A stretch of 64,000 nucleotides of DNA, from assembly GCA_047967505.1 (NCBI GenBank), contig CM106538.1; one strand, given 5' to 3'. Each line of letters starts with the position of its first letter. The first letter of the stretch is position 1. This stretch comes from Dipteris shenzhenensis (lineage: Eukaryota; Polypodiophyta; Polypodiopsida; Gleicheniales). The notes under the pieces were generated by a model. It did no database searches. It was not told where the DNA came from and worked only from the letters and a program-made list of their open reading frames with translations. Positions 1-9,900 of the stretch are shown piece after piece. A program made the translations under genes and the position numbers.

Positions 1-2084
1 TGAAACTGCTCTACCTTGCCTTACTTGCTTACTGTGTTTGGGTCGAGACAAGAATCTTCTTGCCTTAACACCACCAATAGAGGGCTTGATTGGTACCTCC
101 TTGCCATTGGTAGACTTTTTAAAATCCTTTGTGATTTGAACATCTCCTCCATGCAGACCTATATCGGATAACACTTTTTCCAATGCTTGAAGAGCATCCT
201 TTCTATTTTTTTCGGGACGGAGTTTCCAAGCAAATCCAATATATAAAAATACCAATTTCTCAATAATTCGACATAGACCATGCAATGTGCAGATGTGAAC
301 ATTACATAGTGGAATGTCCAGAATGGCCTTGAAGTCAGGGTCAACTTTATCTCTATTAGGTGCTCTCTTCCACCATTTTGAATCCATTACTTGAGCTGAT
401 TCTTTGCAGTAAAGACAAGGAGACTTTGAGTTGCCTCCTTTACTAATGTTATACATGCACTTAAGTGTTTTAAGATCCCCGGCCATGTGCCGCTCTACTT
501 GAAAATCACCTTTTCCTGCAACATGGAGATTCTCGCCTTGCACTTGTCTTTTGATTATTGTTGGTATTTCTGTGTGATGAAACACCCAATCTAGTGTTTC
601 ATGGTCTTCGGTCTTCACCTGTGAGATTATAGAAAACAAAAGAATTACTATATCAGATTTGAAAACAATGACCAAAATCAAGTATAAAACAACCCATGAT
701 CATACCTGGAACGAGCCTAACCACCATGATCATACCTGGAACGAGCCTAACCACCATATGTGTTTCTCTGACTGCACACTAAAATACTTCGAACTCGCTT
801 CAGTCAATGATGTATCAATCGCTCCATTCATCAATGTAATAGTAACTCTTTCCATTTTCTTTTCCTTTACAACCTCACACTCATCCAGTTTGATAACAAA
901 TTTCAAAATGCCTTTGCACTCCTCAAATGTTATTCCATAAAACTCGACCATTCTTTTTTGAAGTTGTTGCAGATCTAAAAATATATTGTTCCAAGGATCA
1001 TACACAGTGGTTCCTTTAACACCATGAAATATTTCTTCAATATGGATATATTGCCCAATAAATTCATCTATACTTTCATTCAAATGACCTCTTATCCTCC
1101 ACACGGTTGCTGGATTTGGCAGTAAAACTCGTTTAATCCTTTGATCTTTCAAAGTTGAGGATATCGCATGGAAAATCGAACTATATCCCTTCCTGCTAAC
1201 TCCACTAACATCAAGAGCCTCTTGGATTATAGTGCCATCAACTTGATTATTAGATACAAAGTCCTCTACAACATTGCGTTTGACTGTTTTGTATTTTTTT
1301 TCCTCAATCAAACCTTTTGCTACACCGCAAGAAAGCAATCCTTTCATTTGTTTAACAGGAAGAAGGTTCGGGTCGATATTTTCTTTTGCAGGCTCCAATA
1401 ATTTCCTGTAATAACAACACAATATGACTATATTATTCAGCACCTCCATTCTTATTTTGCGACAATCAACGAAATAGATATAGTCTGGAAGAGAGCCTTT
1501 TTGAGTATACAAAATGATAAATTTCAATCTAACCTTGCTTCCTGAATTCGTCGCTTGCATCCACCAGTCCCAGCCTTCAAATTTGCAATGTTTTTAATCT
1601 TCCTGCTACGTTGTCTGTCTCCAAGCACGGTTCTCTTCTTTCTTGCTCTTGTCAATTCTTTTTTACTCTTTGAATGCTCCTCGATTTCATTCTGCAACTG
1701 CTGCTCCAATTTTGCACGAATGGCTATCTCCTCCATCTTGGCCCCCTTTTCTTGTAGGTACATCATTCTATACGTTTCCGCAAATGCAGACTGCGCTGAA
1801 ATATAACCAAGAAGTCCATTTTGTCCATCGCCGGCAAACCTCAGTAATGTGGTGGGATTGACAAATGGAGGTGTAGAGTTTTTTACTTGACATTTTGGAT
1901 ATATGCTTCCATCGCACCATAAGTCAATATGTTGAAGCCCTTCTCTTCTCATATTTTCCCGCTGTTGAGCATTCAGCACCGTATCCTTTCATCTTTTTTG
2001 TGCTGGAGCATATTGTTCTTCCAAGTCGATGTGAAGATGGTGTAATCGCTTCTTCTCAGATAGTGACTCACTAGTATCGGCCAT
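1..2084 (-). CDS. Family 1 copy A: spliced transposon-like gene, incomplete at window edge, one in-frame stop
   Basis: I do not recognise this family by name. Three exons are visible on the minus strand: 2084-1534, 1405-736 (or 706) and 618 to beyond base 1. The introns, 1533-1406 and 735/705-619, are GT-AG and the reading phase is kept across both. The start is an ATG at 2084 (MADTSESLSEKK). One TGA (1989-1991) interrupts exon 1; copy B has a sense codon there. Exon 1 ends in a Lys/Arg- and Glu-rich, probably coiled-coil stretch. Exon 2 contains VSRKGYSSIF, KDQRIKRVLLP and TVYDPWNNIF. Exon 3 is open to the edge and carries HMAGDLKTLKCMYNISKGG, a CLYC pair, LHGLCRIIEKLVF and IGGVKARRFL. Multiple copies in the window imply a mobile element. 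Coding for a transposase is inference, since no catalytic triad was identified. Confidence 0.6.
694..753 (-). repeat. 30-bp tandem duplication spanning a splice donor of family 1 copy A
   Basis: Two adjacent copies of a 30-bp unit (694-723 and 724-753) contain the exon 2 end and the GTATG donor. The duplication offers two possible donors (intron starting at 735 or 705) that differ by ten codons without changing frame. Confidence 0.8.
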
Positions 2085-2497
2085 TTTTTGTGCTCCTCAG
2101 GTTGCGAAGTTTGTTTTTCAATCTCATAGTCGTTTTGTAACATGAATCGTGGAAGTGTGGCGGTATCCATGTGAATATTTTGAAAACTTGCAATCACTAA
2201 GTTCAGTGATGGACTCTTAATGAAAGACCTGCACACGTCGGCCAAAGAGATGCGGAATCTTTGGTAAACAAAAAAAAATCTAAGAGGATATTTAATACAA
2301 AATCGTGTTAGTCAGACAAAAGATTATCTTATTCCTTCTTGAATTGACAGTTCTGTAGTCCTTACTGACAAATCTGAGCCACGTTTCCATATTTTACTAT
2401 TTTTGAGGGCCTTTAGGAGAGAAATAAATCAAAAAATAGTGAATTTCTTACAGGGCCCCAAAATGAGTTCCCTTTTTCCCTAATGAGAAAGTGCCAG
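2085..2497 (-). other. 5' flank of family 1 copy A, shared with copy B
   Basis: No gene is seen here. The stretch 2440-2497 read on the minus strand matches the start of copy B near 25140 (both give SLGKK-x2-HFGAL and then a T-rich tract). It therefore belongs to the family 1 element rather than to the gypsy element to its right. It probably includes the promoter or leader. No TATA box is claimed. Confidence 0.45.
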
Positions 2498-3186
2498 TAA
2501 ATCTCCCATCTCTGTCAGACACAATCTTCTTTGGTAGCCCATGGTGTTTGACCACAAACTTGAAGAAGAGCCTTGCTTTTGGTTGGGCATCCAAAGTACC
2601 CTTGTATGGAATGAAGTGTGCATACTTTGTCAGTCTACAAACCACCACAAATATGCCCATATATCCCTCACTGTTCGGTAAACAGGTTATGAAGTCCATG
2701 GAGACACTCTCCCATGGTTTGGATGGAATATCTAGGGGTTGAAGCAGCCCTACGAGTTTCATCCTTTCAGCCTTGTCTTGTCCACAAATGTGACAAGTCC
2801 TATCCTGGATGACCTGCCCACTGTGGATCATGATGTTCCTTGATCATTCTCTTTCTCAAGCCTCCCACGCATGGTACATACACTCTACGTTGCTTGAAGT
2901 AGATGACCCCATCACGTACCTCGATGTGTGCCCACTTTGCTTCAGTCCCAAGTATCTTCTTGGCAAATTCATCCTCCCCATACCCTGTTTGATCCCTTCT
3001 AAAACTGTTGACCCATGTAGCTGCAGCCAAGTAGGGGATTCGAGAGAGGGCATCCGCCACTACATTCTCCTTGCCGGGTTTGTACTTAATCTCACAGTCG
3101 AAGTTGGCTAGAAAATCCTGCCACCTTGCTTGCTTGGGAGACAACTTGGGCTGTGTCATGAAATAGGAAGTCTTGTAAGAGAACAC
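2498..3186 (-). pseudogene. Ty3/gypsy RNase H C-terminus and truncated integrase
   Basis: From 3186 the frame shows the RNase H end (ARWQDFLANFDCEIKYKPG, then VVADALSRI). The integrase zinc-binding region follows (EHHDPQWAGHPG, then CHICGQDKAE after a frame change at 2800-2830) and then the start of the catalytic core (SMDFITCLP, LTKYAHFIP, IVSDRDGRFTG). The sequence stops at the second catalytic Asp. From about 2497 leftward the codons belong to family 1. The final Glu of the D-D-E triad is absent. Confidence 0.85.
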
Positions 3187-3249
3187 CTCCTATGGAAAAA
3201 TCTGAGGCATTTGTCTGCACTTCAAAGGGCTTCTCAAAATTTGGAAGTG

Positions 3250-4065
3250 CTAGACTGGCTGGCTGCTCATAGCCTCCTTCATTTTTTGAAAAGCACTCTC
3301 ATGCTTAGGACCCCACTTCCACGGTGTATCTTTTCGTGTAAGATTGGTGAGAGGGGCTATGATTTCATTGTACATGTCAATGAATGTCTTATAGAAAGTG
3401 GCCAGTCCATTGAATGCCCGTACATCATGAACACTCCTTGGGGTAGGCCATTCCACTATAGCTTTGACCTTACTCTCATCCATCATGAGCTTTCCTTGGC
3501 TCACCTTGAAACCTAGAAAATGGACGATTTCCTTTGCAAAATCACACTTGCTTTCCTTCAAGAACAGCTGATTTGTTCTCAATCTATCAAACACCTCCCT
3601 CAAGTGCTTGATGTGCTCCTTTAGAGTCTTTGAATAGATGAGGATCTCATCTAGATAAATGACTACACACTCATCTAATAGGTCACGGAAGATACCATTC
3701 ATGAGTGTTGAGAAGGTTGCCGGGGCATTGGTTAACCCAAAAGTCAACACCTTCCAATCATATGAGCCATACTTGGTCCTCATGGTTGTCTTTTCCACAT
3801 CAGCCTCAGAAATTTTGATTTGATGATACTCGGACCTTAGATCTATCTTCGTGAAGTACCTAGCATGCACTAGAGAGTCAAACAACTCTCTCATGTTGGT
3901 AAGGGGGTACCGATTCTTAATAGCAACCTTGTTGAGTGCCCGATAATCCACACAAAGATGCAAGTCTCCTTCCTTCTTTTTGACAAAGAGAATGGGAGCT
4001 CCGTATGGAGACTTAGAGGGTTGGATAAATCGTGCCTCAAGCAACTCTTGCAACTGAACCTTCAA
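3250..4065 (-). pseudogene. Ty3/gypsy reverse transcriptase with altered catalytic motif
   Basis: The frame covers the RT palm and fingers: SPYGAPILFVKKKEG, LCVDYRALNKV, RYPLTNMRELFD, FTKIDLRSEYHQIKI, LTFGLTNAPATFSTLMN, VVIYLDEILIYSKT and then the thumb/connection (VHFLGFKVSQGKL). The catalytic Y-x-D-D box reads YLDE here, so the second metal-binding Asp is lost, and DLRSGYHQI has Glu for Gly. An open frame of about 270 codons with a broken active site fits relaxed selection after insertion. Confidence 0.9.
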
Positions 4066-4149
4066 CTCCTTATTCTCTTCTTGAGATAAACAGTAGGGTG
4101 CCTTGGCTGAAGGATCTGAGTCGGGGTATATCTCTATCCTATGATCAAT

Positions 4150-4587
4150 CTACCGCTTTGAAGGAAGCTCCCTTGGAAGCTTCTTAGGTAGGATATCAGC
4201 ATATTCTGTCAGCAAGGCCTGAACCTCATGTGGCACATGTCTTTTGACTATAGCTAAGTCATCCTCATGCTCCTTGATTACCACTAGGTAGGCTTGATTT
4301 CCCTTCCTTACTGCTTTCTTTAACTGCATGGCTGAGAGGAGTTGGGGTAAAGGACCTCCCTTTTTCCTTGAAGCTTTTACGACCTCCCAACCTCCATCTT
4401 TGCAGAAAACCAGCTGCTCATCATGGCTATTGATGAGTACTTTGTTGGCTCTCAGCCACGTTTGCCCAAACATGACATCCATCTCCACTACTAAAAACTC
4501 TGATCTGTTGGAGCAGCCTCCCACTTGTACACTCACTCCTCTAGCCACCTTTGCCACTGTTTGGCCCAAGGTGTTTACTATTTTCAT
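4150..4587 (-). pseudogene. Ty3/gypsy aspartic protease region (degenerate)
   Basis: This 145-codon open stretch lies between Gag and reverse transcriptase, where the retropepsin sits. It contains a region typical of the domain's C-terminal half (LVVEMDVMFGQTWLRANKV, resembling the usual DVILGMDWL motif) and then the linker leading to RT (LPRELPSKR). The N-terminal D-T/S-G catalytic motif is not in this frame; the frame upstream (4590-4750) holds what is left of it. The protease would cut the Gag-Pol polyprotein. It is non-functional here. Confidence 0.65.
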
Positions 4588-5022
4588 GACTTTACCTTTA
4601 CTGATCTCTTATTTCAGTCCAATCTCCTTTGCCTTCTTGGAAGTGATGAAGTTGTGGCTGGCCCCATTGTCCACCATAGCCCATACTAGGTGTCCATTTA
4701 CTGTTATAATAATAAACATCAAATTTGAGGCTACCTTGTCTTCACTCATTGCTCCTAGAAGCTGGAGGGGTGTCATGGTCTAAGTGGGCTGCTCATTCTC
4801 TGTTTCCTGAATGGTCTGAAGTGACTGTCTCATAGGGCAGTCCCTAGCAAAGTGTGCCCCCGTGAAAATATAGCATCCGCTTGCTTTTGGGGCTGATTGA
4901 CTTGATGAAGCCTTCACCGATCCCACACTGCTCTTGGGCTAAGTAGTGTTCACTTTGCCTTTGCCTTTCTGAGCTGTAATAAACTTTGGCTTGGCCTGCT
5001 CAATTGAAACCTCCCCCACCGG

Positions 5023-5866
5023 TCAGTATTTCTTCTTGTTCTTGTATGGAGGGATCCCTTGTCCACTTGGCTTGGTCTTGACTTGAGCTTGTCTCTCACC
5101 ACTGTGATTCTTCTCTTGCCAATCGGTAAGGTGGTCAGCCACCTTGTAAGCTTCAGCCACCGTCTTGACATGCTCCCTCATGAGCTCGTCATGCGCCCAA
5201 GGCCTCAGCCTTTTGATGAAGTAGTACAACCTGTCAGCCTCACTCATCTCCTTGATCTGTAGCATAAGGGAGGAGTGAGCCTTGATGAGCTCCCTCAAGG
5301 TTCTGGTGTGTTTGCGACTGTTCAAGGCATCCCGAGCCTTCCATTCAATGTCAAAGGGCAGAAACTGCAGCCTCAGCCTTTGTGAGAGCTCCTCCCGTGT
5401 CGAAATGGTGTAGGTGTTGCGGTTGGTCCTCTCATCCTCCTTGTAATTCTGCCACCATAGCTTTGCATCATCCACCAAGTAGGTTGAGGCATGAAGTACT
5501 TGCTCTTGGGGCTCGACTATCTTGGCAAGGGTAAGGTATTGTTCCATGTCGTAGATGAAGTTCTCCAATACCTTTACCTCTTGTGAGCTTGACCCGATGC
5601 CTTCCGGATGGTCCGATCCCATCATCTTTGATTAACTTGCTCATCACATGAGCAAGCTCGATCTTTGCTTCTGAAAGTTGCTGATGTAAAAGCCCTTGAC
5701 TGGTTTGCAACTCATTGAGAGCAAGCTCTATGGCCTCAAGCCTTGCATTTGATCTTGGTCCGACTCCTAGTATTGCTTGGTTCAGCACCATTGACCTCAT
5801 TTGAGTCACCCATGATTGAGAAAATGGTTCTCCAACTGGCTGGGGACTGTCTGTCTGAGAAAACAC
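5023..5866 (-). pseudogene. Ty3/gypsy Gag (frameshifted)
   Basis: Gag packages element RNA in cytoplasmic particles. The N-terminal part (5866 to about 5625) starts at ATG 5866 and has a helical stretch (LEAIELALNELQTSQ). A frameshift near 5625 moves the frame to 5625-5023, which carries the conserved capsid core: LVDDAKLWWQ, then RLRLQFLPFD, LRELIKAHSSL and HELMREHVKT. These match the retrotransposon Gag signature (W-x-F/L...LR.LKQ type). The zinc-knuckle region lies downstream near 4830-4880 and its second cysteine appears to be phenylalanine (C-x2-F-x3-H-x4-C). Pseudogene status is clear from the frame breaks. Confidence 0.8.
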
Positions 5867-5955
5867 AGATTGTGGGAAAAACTGTCAACTCACTTAACTC
5901 CCCAAACTAATCAAGCTGAAACTTTGGGTGAACTGACTCTGCTCAGTTCTTTCAA

Positions 5956-5966
5956 CTCTGATACCA
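5956..5966 (-). promoter_or_regulatory. Primer-binding site of the gypsy element
   Basis: The minus strand reads TGGTATCAGAG, complementary to the 3' end of initiator tRNA-Met, the usual primer of plant LTR elements. It lies one base from a TGACA-type LTR end at 5968, which sets the LTR boundary. Confidence 0.85.
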
Positions 5967-5967
5967 C

Positions 5968-8000
5968 TGTCACAAGGGAAAAGTTCTCAGCTCGACATTT
6001 TTCACTTTTCCTTTGCTCCCCGGGTACTGGGATCCAAAGAATCGGCTTGACTGAGTTTTGGGATGAGCTGCTGAGTGGAACTCCACCTCACTCAATGCCT
6101 TTCACCTTCACAAAGGTTCCCTGATCATCTGATGCTTAGAAGAATGGATTGGAACTCCTTCCGCAAGCGACGGGCTATGAAGAAGCTCTCCGTCGCCTAA
6201 AGCTTGTTGGAGCGCCACGTACCAAGAAGAAAGTCTCTCTACCTTCTCAAGAGACTCAGGACACGCGGGGAAACACGCCCGTGAAGAAAGATCTCAAAAC
6301 CCCCTTCTTCGACTAGTTGAGGCTAAATTAGCTAACCGGGACCAAACTAGCAGAACTACCAAAAGAAGATAGCAGTGCTCCCAAATATAGCGGACTGTTT
6401 CAAAAGGAATGGGCCAACCACCGAGGATCAAACTTAGAATCTCCTACTTCTTACGAGTAGAACCGAACGCCAGGCTAGCCAAGGGCTCCAGTCTTGGTTA
6501 GTGTATCCAAGAGGAGCCCCTAACCTTTATTGTGTTTCTCGCGATCACGATGCTCACAAAAGACCTTCGCACAGTCGCGCGAGACATTGAACCCAAAAAC
6601 TCTTCGTTAGCACGTGTAGCGCCAATCGCTGGGCTAATCCTGGGTTGATGTAACCAGGTGCCACCACTTAGTTATAAAGAGTACTTGTCAGGGAAATAAA
6701 AGGGGGTCGGCCCCCTTGTCGAATTGCACCCTGGCTCCGCTCCTGGGATTCAAACTCCCAACCTCTGCGCTATCACTCCGAATACCTCACGAGGCCTTGC
6801 TTGAGAGTCTTTTCTATCCATATACTTAAATATTAGCTTTAGGAGTCGGGCTACGACGGCCTCTCCTCCTCCATGCACACGTCGAACGCTAGAGCTGTGG
6901 CGTCGCAAACCTCTAGGGGATCAAGAGGAGCTCAGAGAAGATCGGGTGCAGTCGGTGGAGCGGTCAGTTGCCCACGATGGTCCTAGAGAGCTGGAATGCG
7001 TAGTTCCGTCTACCTCCGTCGTCGGATTTTGTCAACCTCCTAGAACTCCGTTGAGGTCGAGCTCGTAAACCGGTGCACATCTCATATCATGGGCCCGGCC
7101 TTGTGATCGTGATAGCGGGGTGACCCTCTGGTCCTAAAGGCTCCACAAGTTGAGCCTTAGAGCTCCGGTATGAAGCCTCCCAAGCTCAAACGAGACGGAA
7201 TTGCAGGTTCCGTCGAGGAACATCCGTCGATGCGAGCTCTCAGGCGCCTCCTTCTCTGTAGTCAGGGCGAGTCTGACCCTGTGCTTTTGCACCGGAGATG
7301 CCCAAAGGGGTCTTTAGACCTCCACCAACGCTGGGGTCGAACGGTTGAGTGGTTGGATCGCACTACTCTCTGGATTGTCGATGAGATCTCCTGAGCGAGA
7401 ATTTCTACCCTCTTGGTGCCTTCCCTGGGCAACCAATCGAGCTGCCAAACAAGGGGCTCTTTCCTCAGTCCTAGAGGAAGCCCTGCCTCCAAGGTAAGCT
7501 CCCAGAATTACCTGCATATTCAGAACTCGTTAAAGGGAGGGAGGGAAGCGTTACTTGTAAACCTATCTACCTCAACACTTAGAGATCCACACACACAGAG
7601 AGAAGACCAAGATACTGAGCCGTTTTGTATTCATTTCAAAAGGAAGAAGCCTATCGGCAAAATGCCACAAGGTGGAGATTACAAGTGAGCATCTCTCAGA
7701 TGCAGTAAAATCTCACACTGTCTCTCAAGGTCTCTTCCTGGAGCTCATAGCTCTCAGTCTCTCTTCTCCAGTTGCTGTTCCTTGTCAGGGTTGTCAGGTT
7801 TGAGTGGAGTCGAGTCCCTTTTTGATTGAGTGAGAAAATGGAGGGAACTAGCCCTCTAGACTTCAAACGTTCAGCCGCCTTCATCAAAGTAGCCTTTCCT
7901 CCTTTGGTCCTTTTCCTTAACAGCCATTTGTGAGGGCCAATAGATTCATACATGCCCGTTTGAATTGAGCCCCCTCAAAAGCCATGGTGGGGATCCATAC
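5968..8000 (-). repeat. Probable 5' LTR of the gypsy element plus unresolved sequence
   Basis: The LTR end is fixed at 5968 by the primer-binding site, but its other end cannot be placed because no second LTR survives for comparison. On the minus strand 7520-7690 has features of an R/U5 region (a CT/TG-rich tract and AT-rich bases that could act as a polyadenylation region), so an LTR of up to about 2 kb is possible. No open frame here resembles a protein I know. A perfect 7-bp stem with a 4-base loop occurs at 6700-6717. The boundary at 8000 is approximate. Confidence 0.35.
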
Positions 8001-8229
8001 ATACCATGGGCTGCTGATCACATGGTCATGTCAAAGGGTTGCTCCCCCTTAACCCAAATGGAGGGCAAGGATTTCTCCTTGCGGTCGGTGTCAAAGCCGG
8101 TCCTCATAGAGCTACTCCCCTAGAGGTTTAAGAGCCTCAGTCCTTAGTCAATGCCGAGGACGGTGAACGAGGAGACCTTCAGTCCCTTGTCAACGGGCCA
8201 CCTGTTACAAACTGGGCAGTTGAATAACT

Positions 8230-9900
8230 CGAGAGGATCCGGAGTGTGTGTCTAAGCTCTTCAAAGTGATGGATGTCTTCTATGCGGCATCAAGTTCCAA
8301 ATCTAGTTGGCAAAAAACGTTCCTCATGCACGCTCTAGTGCCAGGGACCCCGGTTGGCTCATGGACAAGGAGGCTAAACACGTTCCTAGAGGTCAAGTGA
8401 TCCGTTATCTGGTGCCCTGATGGGGCTGGATGTTTCCTTGAGGTAGAGATTTGAGTGGTTCCTCGACAAATTGAAGGCTGGTATTATCCTTGGTTGGAAT
8501 GCTAGGCTTCTGGTGGTTAACCACATTCTGTCGGTAGCTATCATGTACGTGGCCTCTATCTAGCAGTTCACTAAATCGCAGTGGCTGGAAGTGGAACGAC
8601 TCATCCACGGTTTCCTATGGACGGAGGAAAATGGTAGAAGGAAAATGCACTAAATTTCTTGGGACCCTTTGAAGAATTCGAAACTCCAAGGTAGCTCAGC
8701 GCTGCCAGAAACATCTCCTTGATCTGGAAATGGGTACCACAATTGGCTAAGGGAACCGCCCCTTGGATGATAGTCTCCAAATTCTTTATGGAGAGATCTA
8801 AGAGCAAGGGAGTTGGAACGTGGCCGGGGCTCTCGTGAGGCTTGACAAAGATCCCGTGAACCCTTCGCACTGCACGACCAGCGCAGGAGCAGGAGCCTTT
8901 ATAAAAAAGGACTGAGAATCTAGGCAGATGGATGGGATCTGCGAAAGGCTGACTGGCTCTTGATGGAGGACCTGCAGAGGAAGTTTGCGATGACGGAGGG
9001 AGAGAAAGATCTCGTCCAAGCCATGTTCGCGACAGAATCCCGGATACGTGGCCGTCCAACACGATTATGATACGGCGTGGAGGGATCACCAGTGGGCTTT
9101 GGGTAAAACTCCAATTCGAAAACTCACAGCAAGGTGCACCTACAAGGTCCTAACCAGTACACAGGGCGTCAGCCATGATCTAAACCGCAAATGGAATCTG
9201 AGGCGCAGTCCAACGTGGTGGAGTAACCGGTTCAGGGATATATGGAAGGGTGCCCCTTCACGAAAGCCAAGTTCCTGCTTTGGAAGGCCATGAATATGTG
9301 GCTACCAATAAGGGGCAAACTTGCCAAGAGATTAAATGTCAATCCCATATGCCCACTTTGTGGAAAGCAGTGGAATTTGTAAGACAGGGCAATTATACAA
9401 AACAAATGAAATGAAAAGGTTTTGTTATACAAAAAGAGCTCAGCACACTTGAAGTGTGATCCAAAATAGAAAGAGCTGTGCGCAGCTCGGGTTTGATGCA
9501 CATGTTTTCAATTAGTCCAAGGTTGCGAACTGCGCTCTTGGGTGATCCGTGCAAGTTGCCCTCTACGCTTGCTGCCGCGTGGCCCTACATAAGGGCAGCG
9601 GTCTTTTTAGGCACAGGAACTGAGTTGTATTCCAGCATGAGGGTCATATTGGTCTCAGAGTTTCGACAATCCTTGCCGGGGTTCGTATGCATCTGCATGA
9701 TTTTAGCCGTCTGGTGTTCTCTCAGGACCGACGTTCGCCTTTATATTTTGGAAGGTTAGGGTATGTTGCCTCTTAGCGTAGGCCCGAGCAGTGAGCGGCC
9801 AATTTTTGCCGTTCTGGTATGTATTTTGGGGCCATCTTCGTTTCGCAGGGTTGGACCCTTTACTTAATATATTCGGCTTTTATTTTTAAAAGAAAAAAAA
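8230..9900 (+). mobile_element. LINE (non-LTR retrotransposon) 3' end, decayed
   Basis: The plus strand encodes, with several frame breaks and stops, the thumb/connection region of a plant L1-type reverse transcriptase: FEWFLDKLKAG, RLLVVNHILSVAIMYVAS, LEVERLIHGFLWTEENG. The zinc-binding zf-RVT domain follows (FLLWKAMNMWLPIRGKLAKR, then ICPLCGKQW at about 9345-9375). The element ends in an A-rich tail at 9889-9900, as expected for target-primed insertion. The endonuclease and RT core are missing, which is typical 5' truncation. No target-site duplication was identified. Confidence 0.8.

Larger units (their letters stand above)
2498..5967 (-). mobile_element. Decayed Ty3/gypsy LTR retrotransposon, interior region
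   Basis: Read on the minus strand, the order is Gag, protease, reverse transcriptase, RNase H and the start of integrase, which is the Ty3/gypsy order. The interior begins just after the primer-binding site at 5956-5966 and is cut off inside integrase near 2497, where it meets family 1. The frame changes between 5620 and 5630 and several more times, so the element is dead. No 3' LTR remains. The lineage is not assigned because the integrase C-terminus and any chromodomain are missing. Confidence 0.85.

Noticed and set aside
6700-6717. AAGGGGG-TCGG-CCCCCTT hairpin as a transcription terminator
   Set aside because: Rho-independent terminators do not apply in plant nuclear DNA; noted only as a structure in the presumed LTR.
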